A DNA stretch of 64,000 bases from Hippopus hippopus (GCA_946811185.2 OX328109.1:19256255-19320254), one strand, 5' to 3'. Positions 12,601 to 20,832 are shown, counted from the first letter of the stretch. Translations and numbers: made by a program. Notes: generated from the letters alone by a model not told the origin.

Positions 12601-15600
12601 GGAGAAAATGCTGGTGACCTGCTTCATTTTGGTCCAGTCCAACCTTTGTTGTTTGGTAAAGAGTTAAGTTATATGCAAGTCCAAAATTTTGTAATCTGGG
12701 CAAGAATAAATGACCAATTTCTACAGTCTCATGGTCCAGTGCATATATCCATACATTCTTTATCAGCCCTATGCACAACAGTCATTGGATGCAGATGGTT
12801 GCTTTTCTTGAAAACAAATTTAAGTTTTTACCAAACCACAAAATTTTGGACAGGACCCAATTGAAAGTATTTGCAGAAAACAAATTAGATGTAGATTAAT
12901 TGGTGTCTTTTTTATTCAATAGGGTGGAAAACAGCATGGGCAAAAGGAGAAAATGCTGGTTACCAGCATCTTCTTTTCCCACAAAGTTTTCAAATTCCGT
13001 CTCTCTCAGGGTTGTTAAAATGTGTGATTGTGTGGTTGTGTTGGCTGTTCTGTGACAGTTACTGGCCTTGCACTCTTGCTAACTTCTAATTCATGTCCCT
13101 ATATTTCAAAAATTTCAACATCTCAAAAAGTTTCAAAGGAATACAACTTTTGATTGGCTCAAACAAATGGTATATAGCAAAACAAAACCATTTTGATACT
13201 TTCTAAAAATAGAATCACACAAAAATGCTATTTTCAATTGTTGGTTGTACCAGAATGAGGAATTATCAATTTCCTTTTCCTTAACACTGCACAGATGAAA
13301 ATTTTGTCAATATACTTGACAAATATCACAAACAGGGGCTCTGGATGTGACTTATATGTTAGCCAAAAAGACTTTTCAGCCAAGCACTGTGTCAAATTTA
13401 CTTAAACCTTTACCACACAACCCTGAGTTTTAACAACCACGATTGAGAAGCCATTTGAAAACTTTGTTGATATAGGAGAAAATGCTGGTAACCAGTATTT
13501 TCTCCTTTTCCAACACTATTTTCCACTCTGTTGCAGACTCATCTCATAATCTGAGCCACATCTGATTTGTCTTCTACAAGTGCTTTCAATGCACACGACT
13601 CTAGAATTTCTTTGCATAGTAAAGAGTTAACTGAACTTGCATTAAAAGATCACTTGCTGAAAGAGACCACTTTTCTTACTTATCTTCAGATGGTTTTTAA
13701 ATACAAGTTGGACTGTGTTTTATTTGGGATATCCAAATTTTCCATTTGGAAAGTTCAACTATTTTTGTTTTGTAGTCTGGTAAAGAGTTTGAACTACATA
13801 CCAACTCTGACGGCATTTTTGATCCAGTAAGTATGGTATACACCCAGTTATGAACACCAGCAAACAAGTGTGAACAGTGGGCTGCCAACCATTTTTCCAT
13901 TTCTTGGAATGTGATCCCCTCTTTCATTCCAAACTGCAAAGAAAGTAACATCACATGTGAGCCATAACACTCTGCTTCAGTTTCCTTTAAAGTGAATTTT
14001 TGAAGTTAAAAAGGGGACATACTATGTAACAAATATTTAACCCATTACCACACAATCTCTACTTTTGATGACCCTGAGAAAGAAGCCCTTAGAAAACATT
14101 GTGGGAAAAGGAGAAAATGCTGGTAACCAGCATTTTCTCCTTTTCCCACAATGTTTTCTACCCTTCACAAAACAAATTTCAAATTTTCAGTCACTTTTAT
14201 TTTGTCGTCTGCAAATGCTTTCGATTTGGACAAGCCTAAAATATTGTCGTTTGGTAATGAGTTAAAGGTTTTTCTGCTCTTCAGATATCAGTCCCATTCT
14301 GGTAGTTTAACTCTTTACCAAACAACAAAAAAGTAGATTGCTCCAAATTGAAAGCATTTGCAGACGACAGATTAAATGTGGCTCAAATGGCAATATTTGT
14401 CTCTGAAAGGACAGAAAACATTTTGGAGATAGGAGAAAATTCCGGTTACTAGCATTTCCTCCTTTTTCGAAAATGTTTTCAAAAGCCTTCTTCCTCTTCT
14501 TCATCAAAACTTGGAATTGTGTGGAAAAGGGTCAAAATCTGCCTGAGTTAGAAGTAAATACATTGTATCTTCAGTAATGACAAAAATATTAGACAATATC
14601 AAAGTTTCTGTTCGATGACAAAGAAGCAGGCACCTGCAGAGCCAGGACAATACTGGGATTTTGGAAACAGTTTGGGAAAAAAGACAAAATCCTGGTAACC
14701 AGCATTTTCTCCTTTTCTCAAAATGTTTTCTAAATTATCAAACACAAATCAAATTATGTGTGCCACGTTTAATTTGTCATCTGCAAATGCTTTCAATATG
14801 GTCAAGTCTAAAATTTGGTCATCTGGTATAGAAGCTTACACCATAAAGGCTATTTTCAGGTATAGCCTAACACTAAGTACATGTAGTTCAAGTTAGGGGG
14901 TGAATTTTGATGGGAGAAAAATGACACTTTTTGAATTCAAGTGCTATGGGAAACATAGAAGGCCAAGAGGCATTTGCTTGTACCAAGCAATTGCTCTTAT
15001 TCCTACAACGTTTCCATCTTTTTTGAAAATGATATCCTCTATCTTTCAAAAATTTATCCTTTATGTATGTGTTGTAGGTTTTGGAAGATTTACAAAATGA
15101 CCTACAATAAACTATTTAAATTTAATGGGTGTTAAAAGTTGTTTTGTATCATAACAATCATAACAGTACAAAGAGGCGTTTATGAGAATGTCTGTCTATC
15201 ACCTCCTACTCACCATACTCTCTACCACCGCCTCAAAAACTTTGTCGTCTACTGCAATCTTGGAATAAGGGATCATAGATGAGGACAGGGTCAGTGCATA
15301 GGCAACATTCACCATTACTAATGCCCCTGAAAATGAAACAAAATTTGATTTTTCTGTTGAGCAATGATTTTTTTTTTTCCCAAAGTATTTTTTTATTTAT
15401 TACTGAAATGTATTATAATTTATGTTCTTAGACACCTTCCTGAAATCATTCCATTTTTTCCCAGTACAGCTACACCTTTCTTCATGACCAGCCACTTTTA
15501 AGCATTTGCAAATGACAAATTAAATGTAGCTTGAATAATCGAATTTTTCTTTGAGAGGGTAGGAAACAATGTGGGAATATGAGAAAATGCTGTTTACTAG

Positions 15601-17240
15601 CATTTTCTCCTTTTCCCATATTGTTTTCAAAAGGCTTTTTCTTCAGGGTCATTAAAAATCCGGACTGTATGGGAAAGAAAACAAACTTATACGAAGAGGT
15701 AATAAGTTTCACATGGGTAATTTTCAAATTTCAAAAGCTCATTGCTACTGATCTTACTTTACCTTCTCTGGTAAGATAATCCTTTCCCTCAGCGAATAGC
15801 CTGAAATAATACTTATGTTGTGCAGGCTCATCAAAAAGTCTCAGAACTTCTTTGCCGGCCTTCACAAACTGTTCACATGAGATTCTGTCCTTGACTTTTT
15901 CGTTGCCATGGTGACTGTGTCCACTGACAACCATCTGACGATATAACATCTTGCCGAACAAATGAAGTGGACCATGAAATACATTCTGAAGTGAAAAGAG
16001 ACCACCATTATTCACCAACCAATGCAACCATTCTAACATTAATGTTAATTCTAATAAGTAAAAGTAACCATCTAATTTCCCAAGATTTTCTGTCTTTGCC
16101 AATTCAAGAGCGAGTCTCTGACCCTTTACCAAACATTTCCAAGTTTTAACAACTCTCAGGCAGAAAGCTTTTTGATAACATTGTGGGAAAAGGAGGAAAT
16201 GCTGGTAACCAGCATTTTTTTCCTTTTCCCACAATGTTTTCAACTCTTTTAAGGACAAATCCCAACATGTGAATCACAGTTGATTTTCATCTACAAATGC
16301 TTTCAATTTGATTCAATTTAAAATTTTGCAGTTTTGAAAAGAAATAAATTTAGAATAATATCAGACAAGAAACTTTTCATTTACTAATCTACATTAAGTC
16401 CATCTGTGCACAAAGACACAGTCATAAATTTAAGCCATTGCATTTCATTGTATTTCATTTCTTTTGTGTTTAAAGAAAAAGGTTTTGGACATTATTTCAG
16501 TCATTTGGTGGCAGCTAGTGCCCCCATTTTCGTTTTCCTTACTAGTGCTGTGTACAACATTCTTCCAAAGCCGCTGGCCTGTGAGTCTTCAGCTGTAAGA
16601 GAGAAACGAATCTTGTAGCACTGACTATCATTAATCCTCAGAAAGAGTTTTGCAAAGCTCAGGAATCAAACCAGTCACCCCTGGGTTTCGAGCCCTATTA
16701 CACTACTAACTGTGCTGCCTGGCTCTGTTTCAGCCCTTTTTCATCATCTCAACTCTTAAATTTTAAATTCCATTGGGTTACCTCAAATGTTAGACGTGTT
16801 ATCTCTCCAGGGTGCCCATTATCTGACTCTGCTGTCAACTCAAGCTTCTGAAACACAAAAAGAATGTTGTTTAATTAACCCTTCATCACATAATACCAAC
16901 TTTCAATACCCCCCAGAGGATACAACCTTTTGAAAACATTGCGGGAAAAAGGATAAAATGCTGGTAATCAGCATTTTATCCTTTTCCCACAATTTTTTAT
17001 ATCATTTCAAAGACATCATATAATTTGAGCCACAATTAAGTTGTCATGTGAAAATCCTCTTAACATCGTACATGTACTCGAGATTAGGTCACAGTACCAT
17101 TAGTTTCTTCCTACCTGGAAAAGTTTCTCTAGTGCTGGAGTATGTGCAGAAACGATACTTTTACGCGAATTTCTACGGCCATAATCTTTGAATTCGTCAA
17201 AGTTGTCTGATCCACCAGCGCTTGCTTGTTGATTACCCAT
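452..17240 (-). CDS. TLDc-domain protein, MEAK7/TLDC1-like (10 exons, 3' end off window)
   Basis: Introns are included in these coordinates. The ten exons (listed separately) join in one frame into 416 codons, 1248 bp, with intron phases 0,0,1,0,0,0,2,2,1,0. The start ATG at 17240-17238 follows an in-frame TGA at 17264-17262. The protein opens MGN, a possible N-myristoylation site. Residues 65-220 look like a helical, EF-hand-related N-terminal region (for example RISCEQFVKAGKEVLRLFDE). From about residue 240 a TLDc domain follows: GILWLLSASLP, QSWTLLYDSDEHG near 290, FTHHVTSYMEP near 308, RFGGDDTVLLQISPVYRV near 343, and MVLWNISDRNYPTGIYVGKDG near 368. N-terminal MGN plus C-terminal TLDc is the layout of MEAK7 (TLDC1), linked in the literature to mTOR signalling and lysosomes, and of nematode EAK-7. 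Orthology is my inference. The final strand of the domain and the stop codon lie left of base 1. Confidence 0.85.
607..1514. other. intron sequence, nothing clear
   Basis: TLDc intron 9. A small open frame and an acceptor-like CTTCTTTCAG near 1154 (minus) were examined as a missing exon and rejected on phase. Confidence 0.4.
1515..1738 (+). repeat. TTAA hairpin MITE, copy 1
   Basis: Starts TTAACTCTTTACCA, carries the GTGGGAAAAGGAGAAAATGC palindrome with its mirror, and ends GTAAAGGGAT. Here and below, strand + means the CTCTTTACCAAAC-GACAAAATTTTAGAC end comes first. Confidence 0.85.
1785..1895 (+). repeat. TTAA hairpin MITE fragment
   Basis: Only the central hairpin and part of the right flank remain, next to copy 1. 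Confidence 0.6.
1898..2217 (-). mobile_element. tRNA-derived SINE
   Basis: On the minus strand it begins CCGAGCCCCGATAGCTCAGT (A box) with a degenerate B box. It then shows the same body as the SINE at 30263 and ends in the GAAAACGACATTGAACACC-type tail with a CAAT run. Confidence 0.75.
2271..2497 (+). repeat. TTAA hairpin MITE copy
   Basis: Diverged ends (ACTCTTTGCCAAAC; AAAGGGTAT). The hairpin is imperfect (GTGGAAAAGACAG). It finishes next to exon 9 of the TLDc gene. Confidence 0.7.
2508..2581 (-). CDS. TLDc gene exon 9
   Basis: A 74-bp exon encoding DSTKRFGGDDTVLLQISPVY then RVIQ. The acceptor is ATTTTATTTTAG and the donor AAT|GTAAGC. It completes an Arg codon with exon 8 and a Ser codon with exon 10. 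The G-G-D-D-x-x-L-L-Q-x-x-P-x-Y pattern is TLDc-typical. Confidence 0.86.
2599..2861 (+). repeat. AGCCATGCTCTG MITE copy
   Basis: Shares TTAATGCATCTGCAAAAGGT, the AGGTCAGCC palindrome and GCCAGAGTGCGACTCAT end with copy 1. It lies some 20 bp upstream of the exon 9 acceptor. Confidence 0.7.
2945..3062 (-). repeat. dispersed repeat, also at 39990-40195
   Basis: The reverse complement shares TGTTCTTAAGAATG, TTTGAAAGTAAC and GGTGAATACGGACTC with the plus strand near 40000-40180. It is an unnamed repeat family with inverted copies in this window. Confidence 0.6.
3076..3303 (+). repeat. TTAA hairpin MITE copy
   Basis: Has both ends, and a clean palindrome GGAGAAAATGCTGGTTACCA with its mirror. Confidence 0.8.
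3566..3790 (-). repeat. TTAA hairpin MITE copy
   Basis: Reverse orientation: CAATCCCCCATTTTGACAA at left, GAACCAGTCTAGGATTTTG at right, with a decayed right end. Confidence 0.7.
3964..4150 (-). repeat. TTAA hairpin MITE copy, truncated
   Basis: Begins CCTTTACCAAACAATCC, has the central hairpin, and loses the right terminus after TTTGAGTCAAATTCAATTT. Confidence 0.7.
4324..4422 (-). CDS. TLDc gene exon 8
   Basis: A 99-bp exon encoding FTHHVTSYMEPNITLVSFEG and then NIYCIAQDKPW. The acceptor is CTCTCTACAG and the donor GGAG|GTAATG, with one base leading and two trailing. The pattern (F..H..SY..P.. LVSFEG..YC.A.D..W) is the TLDc core. The open frame on the other strand here is a shadow. Confidence 0.85.
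4998..5225 (-). repeat. TTAA hairpin MITE copy inside the tandem-repeat element
   Basis: AACCCTTTACCACACAAATC begins it and TCTTAAAGAGTAAA ends it. The hairpin has decayed (GACAACATGTTGTC at the centre). Confidence 0.7.
5640..6080 (-). mobile_element. second tandem-repeat family fragment (TTAGTTCCACTGGCC end)
   Basis: The minus strand opens TAGTTCCACTGGCCGGAGGC, then has a CGTCCGTGCGTGCG run and units with ACCAAATTTGGCATGTAGCT. It is the same family as 34507-35560 on the plus strand. Confidence 0.6.
7080..7160 (+). repeat. TTAA hairpin MITE fragment
   Basis: Central hairpin GGAGAAAATGCTTGTTGCCA plus mirror, with eroded flanks. Confidence 0.55.
7271..7447 (-). repeat. TTAA hairpin MITE copy lacking one hairpin arm
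   Basis: Both ends are present (TTAACCCTTTACCACACGAT; GGTAACGAGTTAA). The left arm of the palindrome is deleted: GAAGAAAG runs straight into TCAGCATTTTCTTC. Confidence 0.75.
8260..8398 (+). repeat. GATCAGACTG MITE copy
   Basis: Arms AAATCAAGATCAAACTGCGC and GCAGTCTGATCTTGGATTA are inverted. It abuts the next TTAA MITE. Confidence 0.6.
8399..8622 (-). repeat. TTAA hairpin MITE copy, diverged
   Basis: Starts TTTAACCCTTTACAAAACAATC and ends TGTAATTAGTTAAC. The centre is an eroded hairpin. Confidence 0.65.
8846..9021 (+). repeat. TTAA hairpin MITE copy lacking right hairpin arm
   Basis: TTAACTCTTTACCACACGAC to GTGTGGTAAGGAGTTTA. The arm after GGAGAAAATGCTGGTTACCA is missing. Confidence 0.7.
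9030..9145 (-). mobile_element. SINE body fragment
   Basis: CGACATTATTTCAGTCTTAT plus GGTGCAACTCACTTATTCAT matches the body of the SINEs at 1898 and 16462. The tRNA-like head is absent. Confidence 0.55.
9499..9680 (+). repeat. TTAA hairpin MITE copy
   Basis: GACTCTTTACCCGACAACAA to GGGTCATTAACC. A fragment of another copy (AAATTTTAGACCTATCCAAA) follows to about 9755. Confidence 0.65.
9785..9885 (-). mobile_element. tRNA-like SINE head
   Basis: The minus strand reads TAGCTCAGTGGTTAAGGTG (A box) and CAGGTTCGAATTCCACC (B box). It lacks a clean cloverleaf and lies among repeats, so I read it as SINE-derived, not a tRNA gene. Confidence 0.55.
9961..10045 (-). repeat. TTAA hairpin MITE terminal fragment
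   Basis: TTGTCTGCAAATGCTTTCAA then GACAAGTCTAAAAT, the right flank only. Confidence 0.6.
10527..10597 (-). CDS. TLDc gene exon 7
   Basis: Too short to appear as an open frame of its own. It encodes VRLCRCQSWTLLYDSDEHGL plus SMN and two bases. The acceptor is TGTTTATAG and the donor AATAG|GTTAGT. The S-W-x-L-L-Y-x-S-x-x-H-G pattern is a hallmark of TLDc domains. Confidence 0.85.
10651..10987 (+). repeat. tandem duplication, ~173-bp unit, 2 copies
   Basis: Unit 1 begins TAAGCAGAACAATGTTTCTA at 10651 and unit 2 at 10825. Both continue through ACAAGAGGGCCATNATGGCC and end GAGAAGTCTGTCTGTATG (10815, 10987). Divergence is low, so the duplication is recent. Confidence 0.85.
10999..11098 (-). repeat. 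TTAA hairpin MITE terminal fragment
   Basis: TTTAATTTGTCGTCTGCAAA to GGTAAAGAGTTA. No hairpin. Confidence 0.65.
11209..11418 (+). repeat. TTAA hairpin MITE copy
   Basis: TTAACTCTTTACC to GGTAAAGGGTTAA. The hairpin's right arm is partly lost. Confidence 0.75.
11453..11678 (-). repeat. TTAA hairpin MITE copy
   Basis: TTAATTCTTTACCACACAAT to TATGGTAAAGAGTTAA. It ends 13 bp from exon 6 of the TLDc gene. Confidence 0.8.
11691..11879 (-). CDS. TLDc gene exon 6, start of TLDc domain
   Basis: 63 codons, ESAPVPQLEKF, then SMGILWLLSASLPYLY, to FLTSFQFLMKL. The acceptor is TTTGTTCACAG and the donor CTG|GTATGT, phase 0 at both ends. The hydrophobic WLLSASLP followed by an F..F.. helix is how TLDc domains begin. 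Confidence 0.87.
11905..12352 (+). repeat. TTAA hairpin MITE copy split by a SINE-like insert
   Basis: TTAACTCTTTACCACATAAC then a break. The copy resumes at about 12146 with AAAAATGTAGACATGTCCAA and carries the hairpin. Confidence 0.7.
11941..12145 (+). mobile_element. SINE-like insert within the MITE
   Basis: Begins GTAGTTGTGAGGTAGAGCTT and contains CTGAGTTTGATACCCGGGAG, a B-box-like stretch. It ends near CTCAATCAATGTAGAATGAA and splits the flanking MITE copy. Confidence 0.6.
12395..12530 (-). repeat. TTAA hairpin MITE fragment
   Basis: GTGGGAAAAATAGAAAATAC with imperfect mirror, then CATTCAATCTGTTGCTTG. The left end is missing. Confidence 0.55.
12529..12667 (-). repeat. TTAA hairpin MITE copy with internal deletion
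   Basis: CAACCCTTTACCACACAATC to GTTTGGTAAAGAGTTAA. The right hairpin arm and adjacent flank are deleted. Confidence 0.75.
12823..13036 (+). repeat. TTAA hairpin MITE copy
   Basis: GTTTTTACCAAACCACAAAA to GTGATTGTGTGGTTG. The hairpin is intact on the left arm. Confidence 0.7.
13402..13630 (-). repeat. TTAA hairpin MITE copy
   Basis: TTAAACCTTTACCACACAAC to CATAGTAAAGAGTTAA, with an imperfect hairpin. Confidence 0.75.
13802..13933 (-). CDS. TLDc gene exon 5
   Basis: 44 codons, FGMKEGITFQEMEKWLAAHC through AGVHNWVYTILTG to PSEL. The acceptor is TTCTTTGCAG and the donor a strong TTG|GTATGT, phase 0 at both ends. An earlier possible donor after HNW (TGG|GTGTAT) would also keep the frame, so a shorter isoform is possible. 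Confidence 0.85.
14037..14265 (-). repeat. TTAA hairpin MITE copy, near-intact
   Basis: TTAACCCATTACCACACAAT to GGTAATGAGTTAA, 229 bp. The palindrome spans about 50 bp without mismatch (14100-14152). A good reference copy. Confidence 0.88.
14307..14533 (+). repeat. TTAA hairpin MITE copy
   Basis: TTAACTCTTTACCAAACAAC to GGAAAAGGGTCAA. It is 42 bp from a copy in the opposite orientation. Confidence 0.8.
14657..14833 (-). repeat. TTAA hairpin MITE copy, left end lost
   Basis: Hairpin GACAAAATCCTGGTAACCAG and the right flank to CATCTGGTATAG. Confidence 0.65.
15214..15326 (-). CDS. TLDc gene exon 4
   Basis: Encodes ALVMVNVAYALTLSSSM to FEAVVESM. The acceptor is CATTTTCAG and the donor ATG|GTGAGT. 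Two leading bases complete the codon begun in exon 3, and it ends in phase 0. Confidence 0.85.
15488..15676 (+). repeat. TTAA hairpin MITE copy, left end lost
   Basis: TTTAAGCATTTGCAAATGAC to GGACTGTATGGGAAAG, with hairpin. Confidence 0.65.
15763..15985 (-). CDS. TLDc gene exon 3
   Basis: Encodes NVFHGPLHLFGKMLYRQM through AEGKDYLTRE. The acceptor is CACTTCAG. Of two possible donors (15762 and 15757) I chose 15762, GAAG|GTAAAG. It leaves one base, which completes a Gly codon with exon 4; the other donor would break the frame. The open frame upstream of 15985 (to 16258) is intron and a repeat copy. Confidence 0.88.
16119..16340 (-). repeat. TTAA hairpin MITE copy
   Basis: CTGACCCTTTACCAAACATT to ATTTTGCAGTTTTGAA. 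It lies in TLDc intron 2. Confidence 0.7.
16462..16735 (-). mobile_element. tRNA-derived SINE, diverged
   Basis: The minus strand opens with a tRNA-like head (GGTTTGATTCCTGAGC region) and shares the GACTATCATTAATCC and TTATTTCAGTCA blocks with the SINE at 30263. Confidence 0.65.
16782..16847 (-). CDS. TLDc gene exon 2
   Basis: 22 codons, KLELTAESDNG to TRLTFE. The acceptor is TTTTGTGTTTCAG and the donor GAG|GTAACC. It is phase 0 at both ends, so it joins exons 1 and 3 in frame. Confidence 0.85.
16876..17085 (-). repeat. TTAA hairpin MITE copy
   Basis: TTAACCCTTCATCACATAAT at left. Hairpin GGATAAAATGCTGGTAATCA with an exact mirror, so both arms carry the same G-to-T change. The right end is eroded. 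It lies in TLDc intron 1. Confidence 0.75.
17115..17240 (-). CDS. TLDc gene exon 1
   Basis: Encodes residues 1-42, MGNQQASAGG to ALEKLFQ. ATG at 17240 is the first in frame after a TGA. The donor is CAG|GTAGGA at 17114, phase 0. Gly2 is compatible with N-myristoylation. Confidence 0.85.
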
Positions 17241-17534
17241 TTCTGAGCCATTAAGAGTCTGTCAAATGATGTTGTTTTGACCGGAAGTTCCTGGTTTCAT
17301 TCGGCGAATTATCGACAATCATTCGGTAAATCTCGGGTATCATTTTTGATTGATACGGAATCGGCCGAGTTGTGACGAGTTATTGTTGGTGCTCGTTCAC
17401 CCCCCGGCTTGTTCATCCCTGTGCTTGCTCGCCAGAGGTTGCTCGTCCCATAATAATAAGTGTATGCTTATTCATTGATCTTACAGAACGTTGAGAATCA
17501 TGTTATGTTGAAATTTGAACGCACTCGTCTGTTA
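17241..17534. promoter_or_regulatory. 5' flank of the TLDc gene
   Basis: Directly upstream of the TLDc start codon, richer in CG dinucleotides (TTCGGCGAATTATCGAC, GGCCGAGTTGTGACGAG) than its surroundings. A transcription start is expected here. I see no clear TATA box. Confidence 0.4.
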
Positions 17535-18324
17535 AGCCCCTGTCAGACTACACGGCGTTTCCGATGCCTTGGCACTGCATTTTTTAATTTCCAAAAGCCG
17601 GTCCTACTAAAATACGTCATGGAGAATTTATACGCCATGGATACGCGATGGGAGTTTTTGCACGCCACAGCTGTTCCATAGCAGTGAAATAATTTATTAC
17701 CTAGTTAAATATATTGAGATATGCATTTTACATCATATATGAATGTTTCATCAAGGGAAAAAACGTACTTTGCAAGATATTTGCATTTAAAAATTTAATA
17801 AATAACGAAGGGAGGCAACTCTTGTGACATAAGTATGATATATCAAACTGGCAATAAGTTATCGATTAAAAAGGACAAAAACTTTGTCAGATTGTGTAAA
17901 TACGTTTTATTACCACTATGTTTCTATTTCAATACGTAATATATCATAATTACTGTGAAATTTGTTCTTCTTTACTCTCGAAGATCGGGAGGTTACGTAT
18001 TTACGGCACGCCATGGGAGAATTTCCTCGCCACAGCATTTCAGCTAAAATACAACGAGTAAATAACCATAAATACTTGTTTTATTGGTTATTGATTACTA
18101 CATCTTTAAATTTCAATAAGATTTATTTTGTATTTTGCAGGAAATTTGGTATTACAAATAATCCTACTCGACGAGTGAAACAAGGGAAGTAATATTTATT
18201 AACAAGGGAAACAATCCATGTATTTACGAACACACAGGACATTGTTAATGTGTACTATCTGATTATAACCTGCACTTTCTGAAACAAAAACTGAAATCAT
18301 CTGACACTTAGAAAGCCTGAGAAA

Positions 18325-18435
18325 AGATCGTGGGAAAACGCCTTTGAAAACATCATGCAAAAGTGAAAAATACTGGTAACCAGTATTTTTTCCTTTTTCC
18401 ACAATGTTTTCCTATATTCTCAAAACAAATCTTGA
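18325..18435 (-). repeat. TTAA hairpin MITE fragment
   Basis: Centre AAAAATACTGGTAACCAGTA with mirror, inside the foldback element. Confidence 0.6.
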
Positions 18436-18599
18436 TATATATGCTTATAATTTCTTGTGTAAAGAACAAGAAGAAAGATTAGTCCTTATCTTTTTTTATT
18501 ATTACAGATATCCATACTGTTCATGAAGAATTATTGCAAACAATACACAAATCTAGCATATAGTCTAGTAAGATTTTGTATACAACAATCTTCACTTAA

Positions 18600-18672
18600 T
18601 CACATCAGGGATCTTATACACACACACACACACAGACACACACACACGTGTGTATATACGATCCCTGATCAC
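18600..18672. repeat. CA/GT microsatellite in a short hairpin
   Basis: ATCAGGGATCTTATACACAC runs through a (CA)n tract and returns as GTGTGTATATACGATCCCTG. The CAGGGATC ends are inverted. A similar pair occurs at 22459-22500. Confidence 0.7.
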
Positions 18673-20832
18673 ATACATGATTGTGGACATTTTACGAACA
18701 GGAGGCAAAGTTCAAATACATTAACTTGACTGTTACACCTTACAGCTGCTAATGCTGAATAATGCTGATGCAGGGATCTATTGCAGACAGTGTAGATCAA
18801 GATCAGAAACGTGTAGTAAGACGATTCACAGTCCGATCAGGATCATCCTCCCCCTCTTAAAAAAAGTAATATTTGGATTTATCCTTTCGAATTGAAGGTT
18901 TCATTTTAGTTATTTAGTGAGTCTTGAAACATTTTTAAATGGCTAAGCGTTCTACACTTTGTTGCTAACTGTTCTGAATTATGTTGAATAAACGACTTCC
19001 TTCTACTATAGAAGTATATTGAGACATTATTATTATGATTCTCGTGCATATATAATAGTATATAATAATATACATAATAAAAATGATACAACGTATATTA
19101 AATATTGTAATTGCTTCTCTTGTTTTACTTGTCAAGTAGGGTTAGATAAAAACCCAAAATTTCCTGCAAAATACAAAATAAATCTTATTGAAAATTCAAC
19201 ATGTAGTAATCAATGACCAAGTAAACATGTATTTATGGTTATTTACTCGTTGTATTTTACTTGAAATGCTGTAGCGAGGAAATTCTCCCATGGCGTGCCG
19301 AAAATACGTAACCTCCCGATCTTCGAGAGTAAAGAAGAACAAATTTCACAGTAATTATGATATATTACATATTGAGATTGAATCATAGTGGTAATATAGC
19401 ATATTTACACAATCTGACTAAGTTTTTGTCCTTTTTAATCGATAAACTATTGCTATGGCGAGCAAAGTTTGATATATCATACTTATGTCATAAGAGTTGC
19501 CTCCCTTCGTTATTTATCAAATTTTTAAATGCAAATATCTTGCAAAGTACGATTTTTCCCTCGGTGAAACATAAATATATGATGTAAAATGCATATCTCA
19601 ATATATTTTACTAGGTAATATATTATTTCACTGCTATGGAACAGCTGTGGCGTGCAAAAACTCCCATGGCGTATCCATGGCGTATAAATTCTCCATGGCG
19701 TATTTTAGTAGGACCCCGAAAAACGCCATGAGGTCGCAGTAAAAATCAGATATCTGTCGCGACGATGGGTAGTCACGGCATTGTCACCGCGACTAAGGCG
19801 TTGATACGGAGCTCCCATGGCGTATAATCGTGTTCCTACGGAGTTCTTCTTGGTTATTCTCTGCACTCTCAAGGCGCTCACACTGCGTGCACTGGGCGTT
19901 CATGGCGTTTTCAAGCTAGGCGCCAACACCGCACTTTCAAGGCGCAAGCACTGCACTGACAGCCTGTTCATGGCGTTCGTTTGCACCATCTATAAACACA
20001 AACTGTATACACATTTAATTATTCATCCGTTGTTTCTTTGCTTTGCTCTCGAAAATTCAATAAAGACTATAATTATGCCAGCAAAGAGGAAAAAAGGACC
20101 CCAAAAAAAACTCAATAAAAGCAAGTTACCCACCGTCACCCCATCAACCAGCACTAGCCTGGCTTGCTGGCGCACATCAACCAAGGTGAATTGAATGTCT
20201 ATTTGCATACTTCGTCTAAATATATGTTCGTTTTTGTCAGGACAAGACCGATGGACCCGGTCGAAGTGCATTGGAGGCGCAATGCTCGCCGTGGCAGTTC
20301 CGAACAGTCGTTGTAAGAGCGCAGTACAATAAATAATACACCGTATAATCGCAGTAGAGACGCAGTGACATCTCCGAGAACATCGTTGACGCGCCGTATA
20401 AGCACACTAAAAAGGCAGCGACATCCGTCAGAGAACGCCGTACAGTCTCCGTGCAACCCCCTCCGCAACCACAGCGTTTGCACTGCGACCTCTATGAGCG
20501 CCAGCGGAGCTCCTGTGGCGTTGTAGGAGACCTTACTGTGCTTCTAAGCCGAGCTTATGGTGATCCCTATTATATTTGTTAATCAATTGCATTGTATTGT
20601 TTATGTGTATTGAACTTCTGTAGAATAAAATATGTTTAAATCAAATTACAGTAATTCCACTAGGCTTTATTTGTTTTGCGCATGCTCAAAGTGCACGCCG
20701 TCGCTCGCAATGCATCTACTGGCGATGCCACTGCATGGTATTGCTGTGGCGATGCTTGCGATCGTACTACGCGCAAATCAGGGATCTACATTTTTCCTAG
20801 GACGCCGTGAGATCGCCGCCCTGGTGTGACAA

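Larger units (their letters stand above)
17535..20832. mobile_element. 3.3-kb foldback element with GGCGT-rich body
   Basis: Ends are imperfect inverted repeats: CCCCTGTCAGACTACACGGC at left and, on the minus strand, CTTTGTCACACCAGGGCGGC at right. Inside, arms 17585-18090 and 19215-19720 are long inverted repeats (for example GATCGGGAGGTTACGTATTT against its complement). The right third, 19690-20560, repeats CATGGCGT, AAGGCGC and GCAGTGAC-like oligomers. No transposase frame is visible. Superfamily unknown. Confidence 0.7.

Noticed and set aside
15986..16258. N-terminal part of the 175-codon minus-strand frame
   Set aside because: It reads through a TTAA MITE copy and intron; a good acceptor at 15988-15986 starts the real exon 3.
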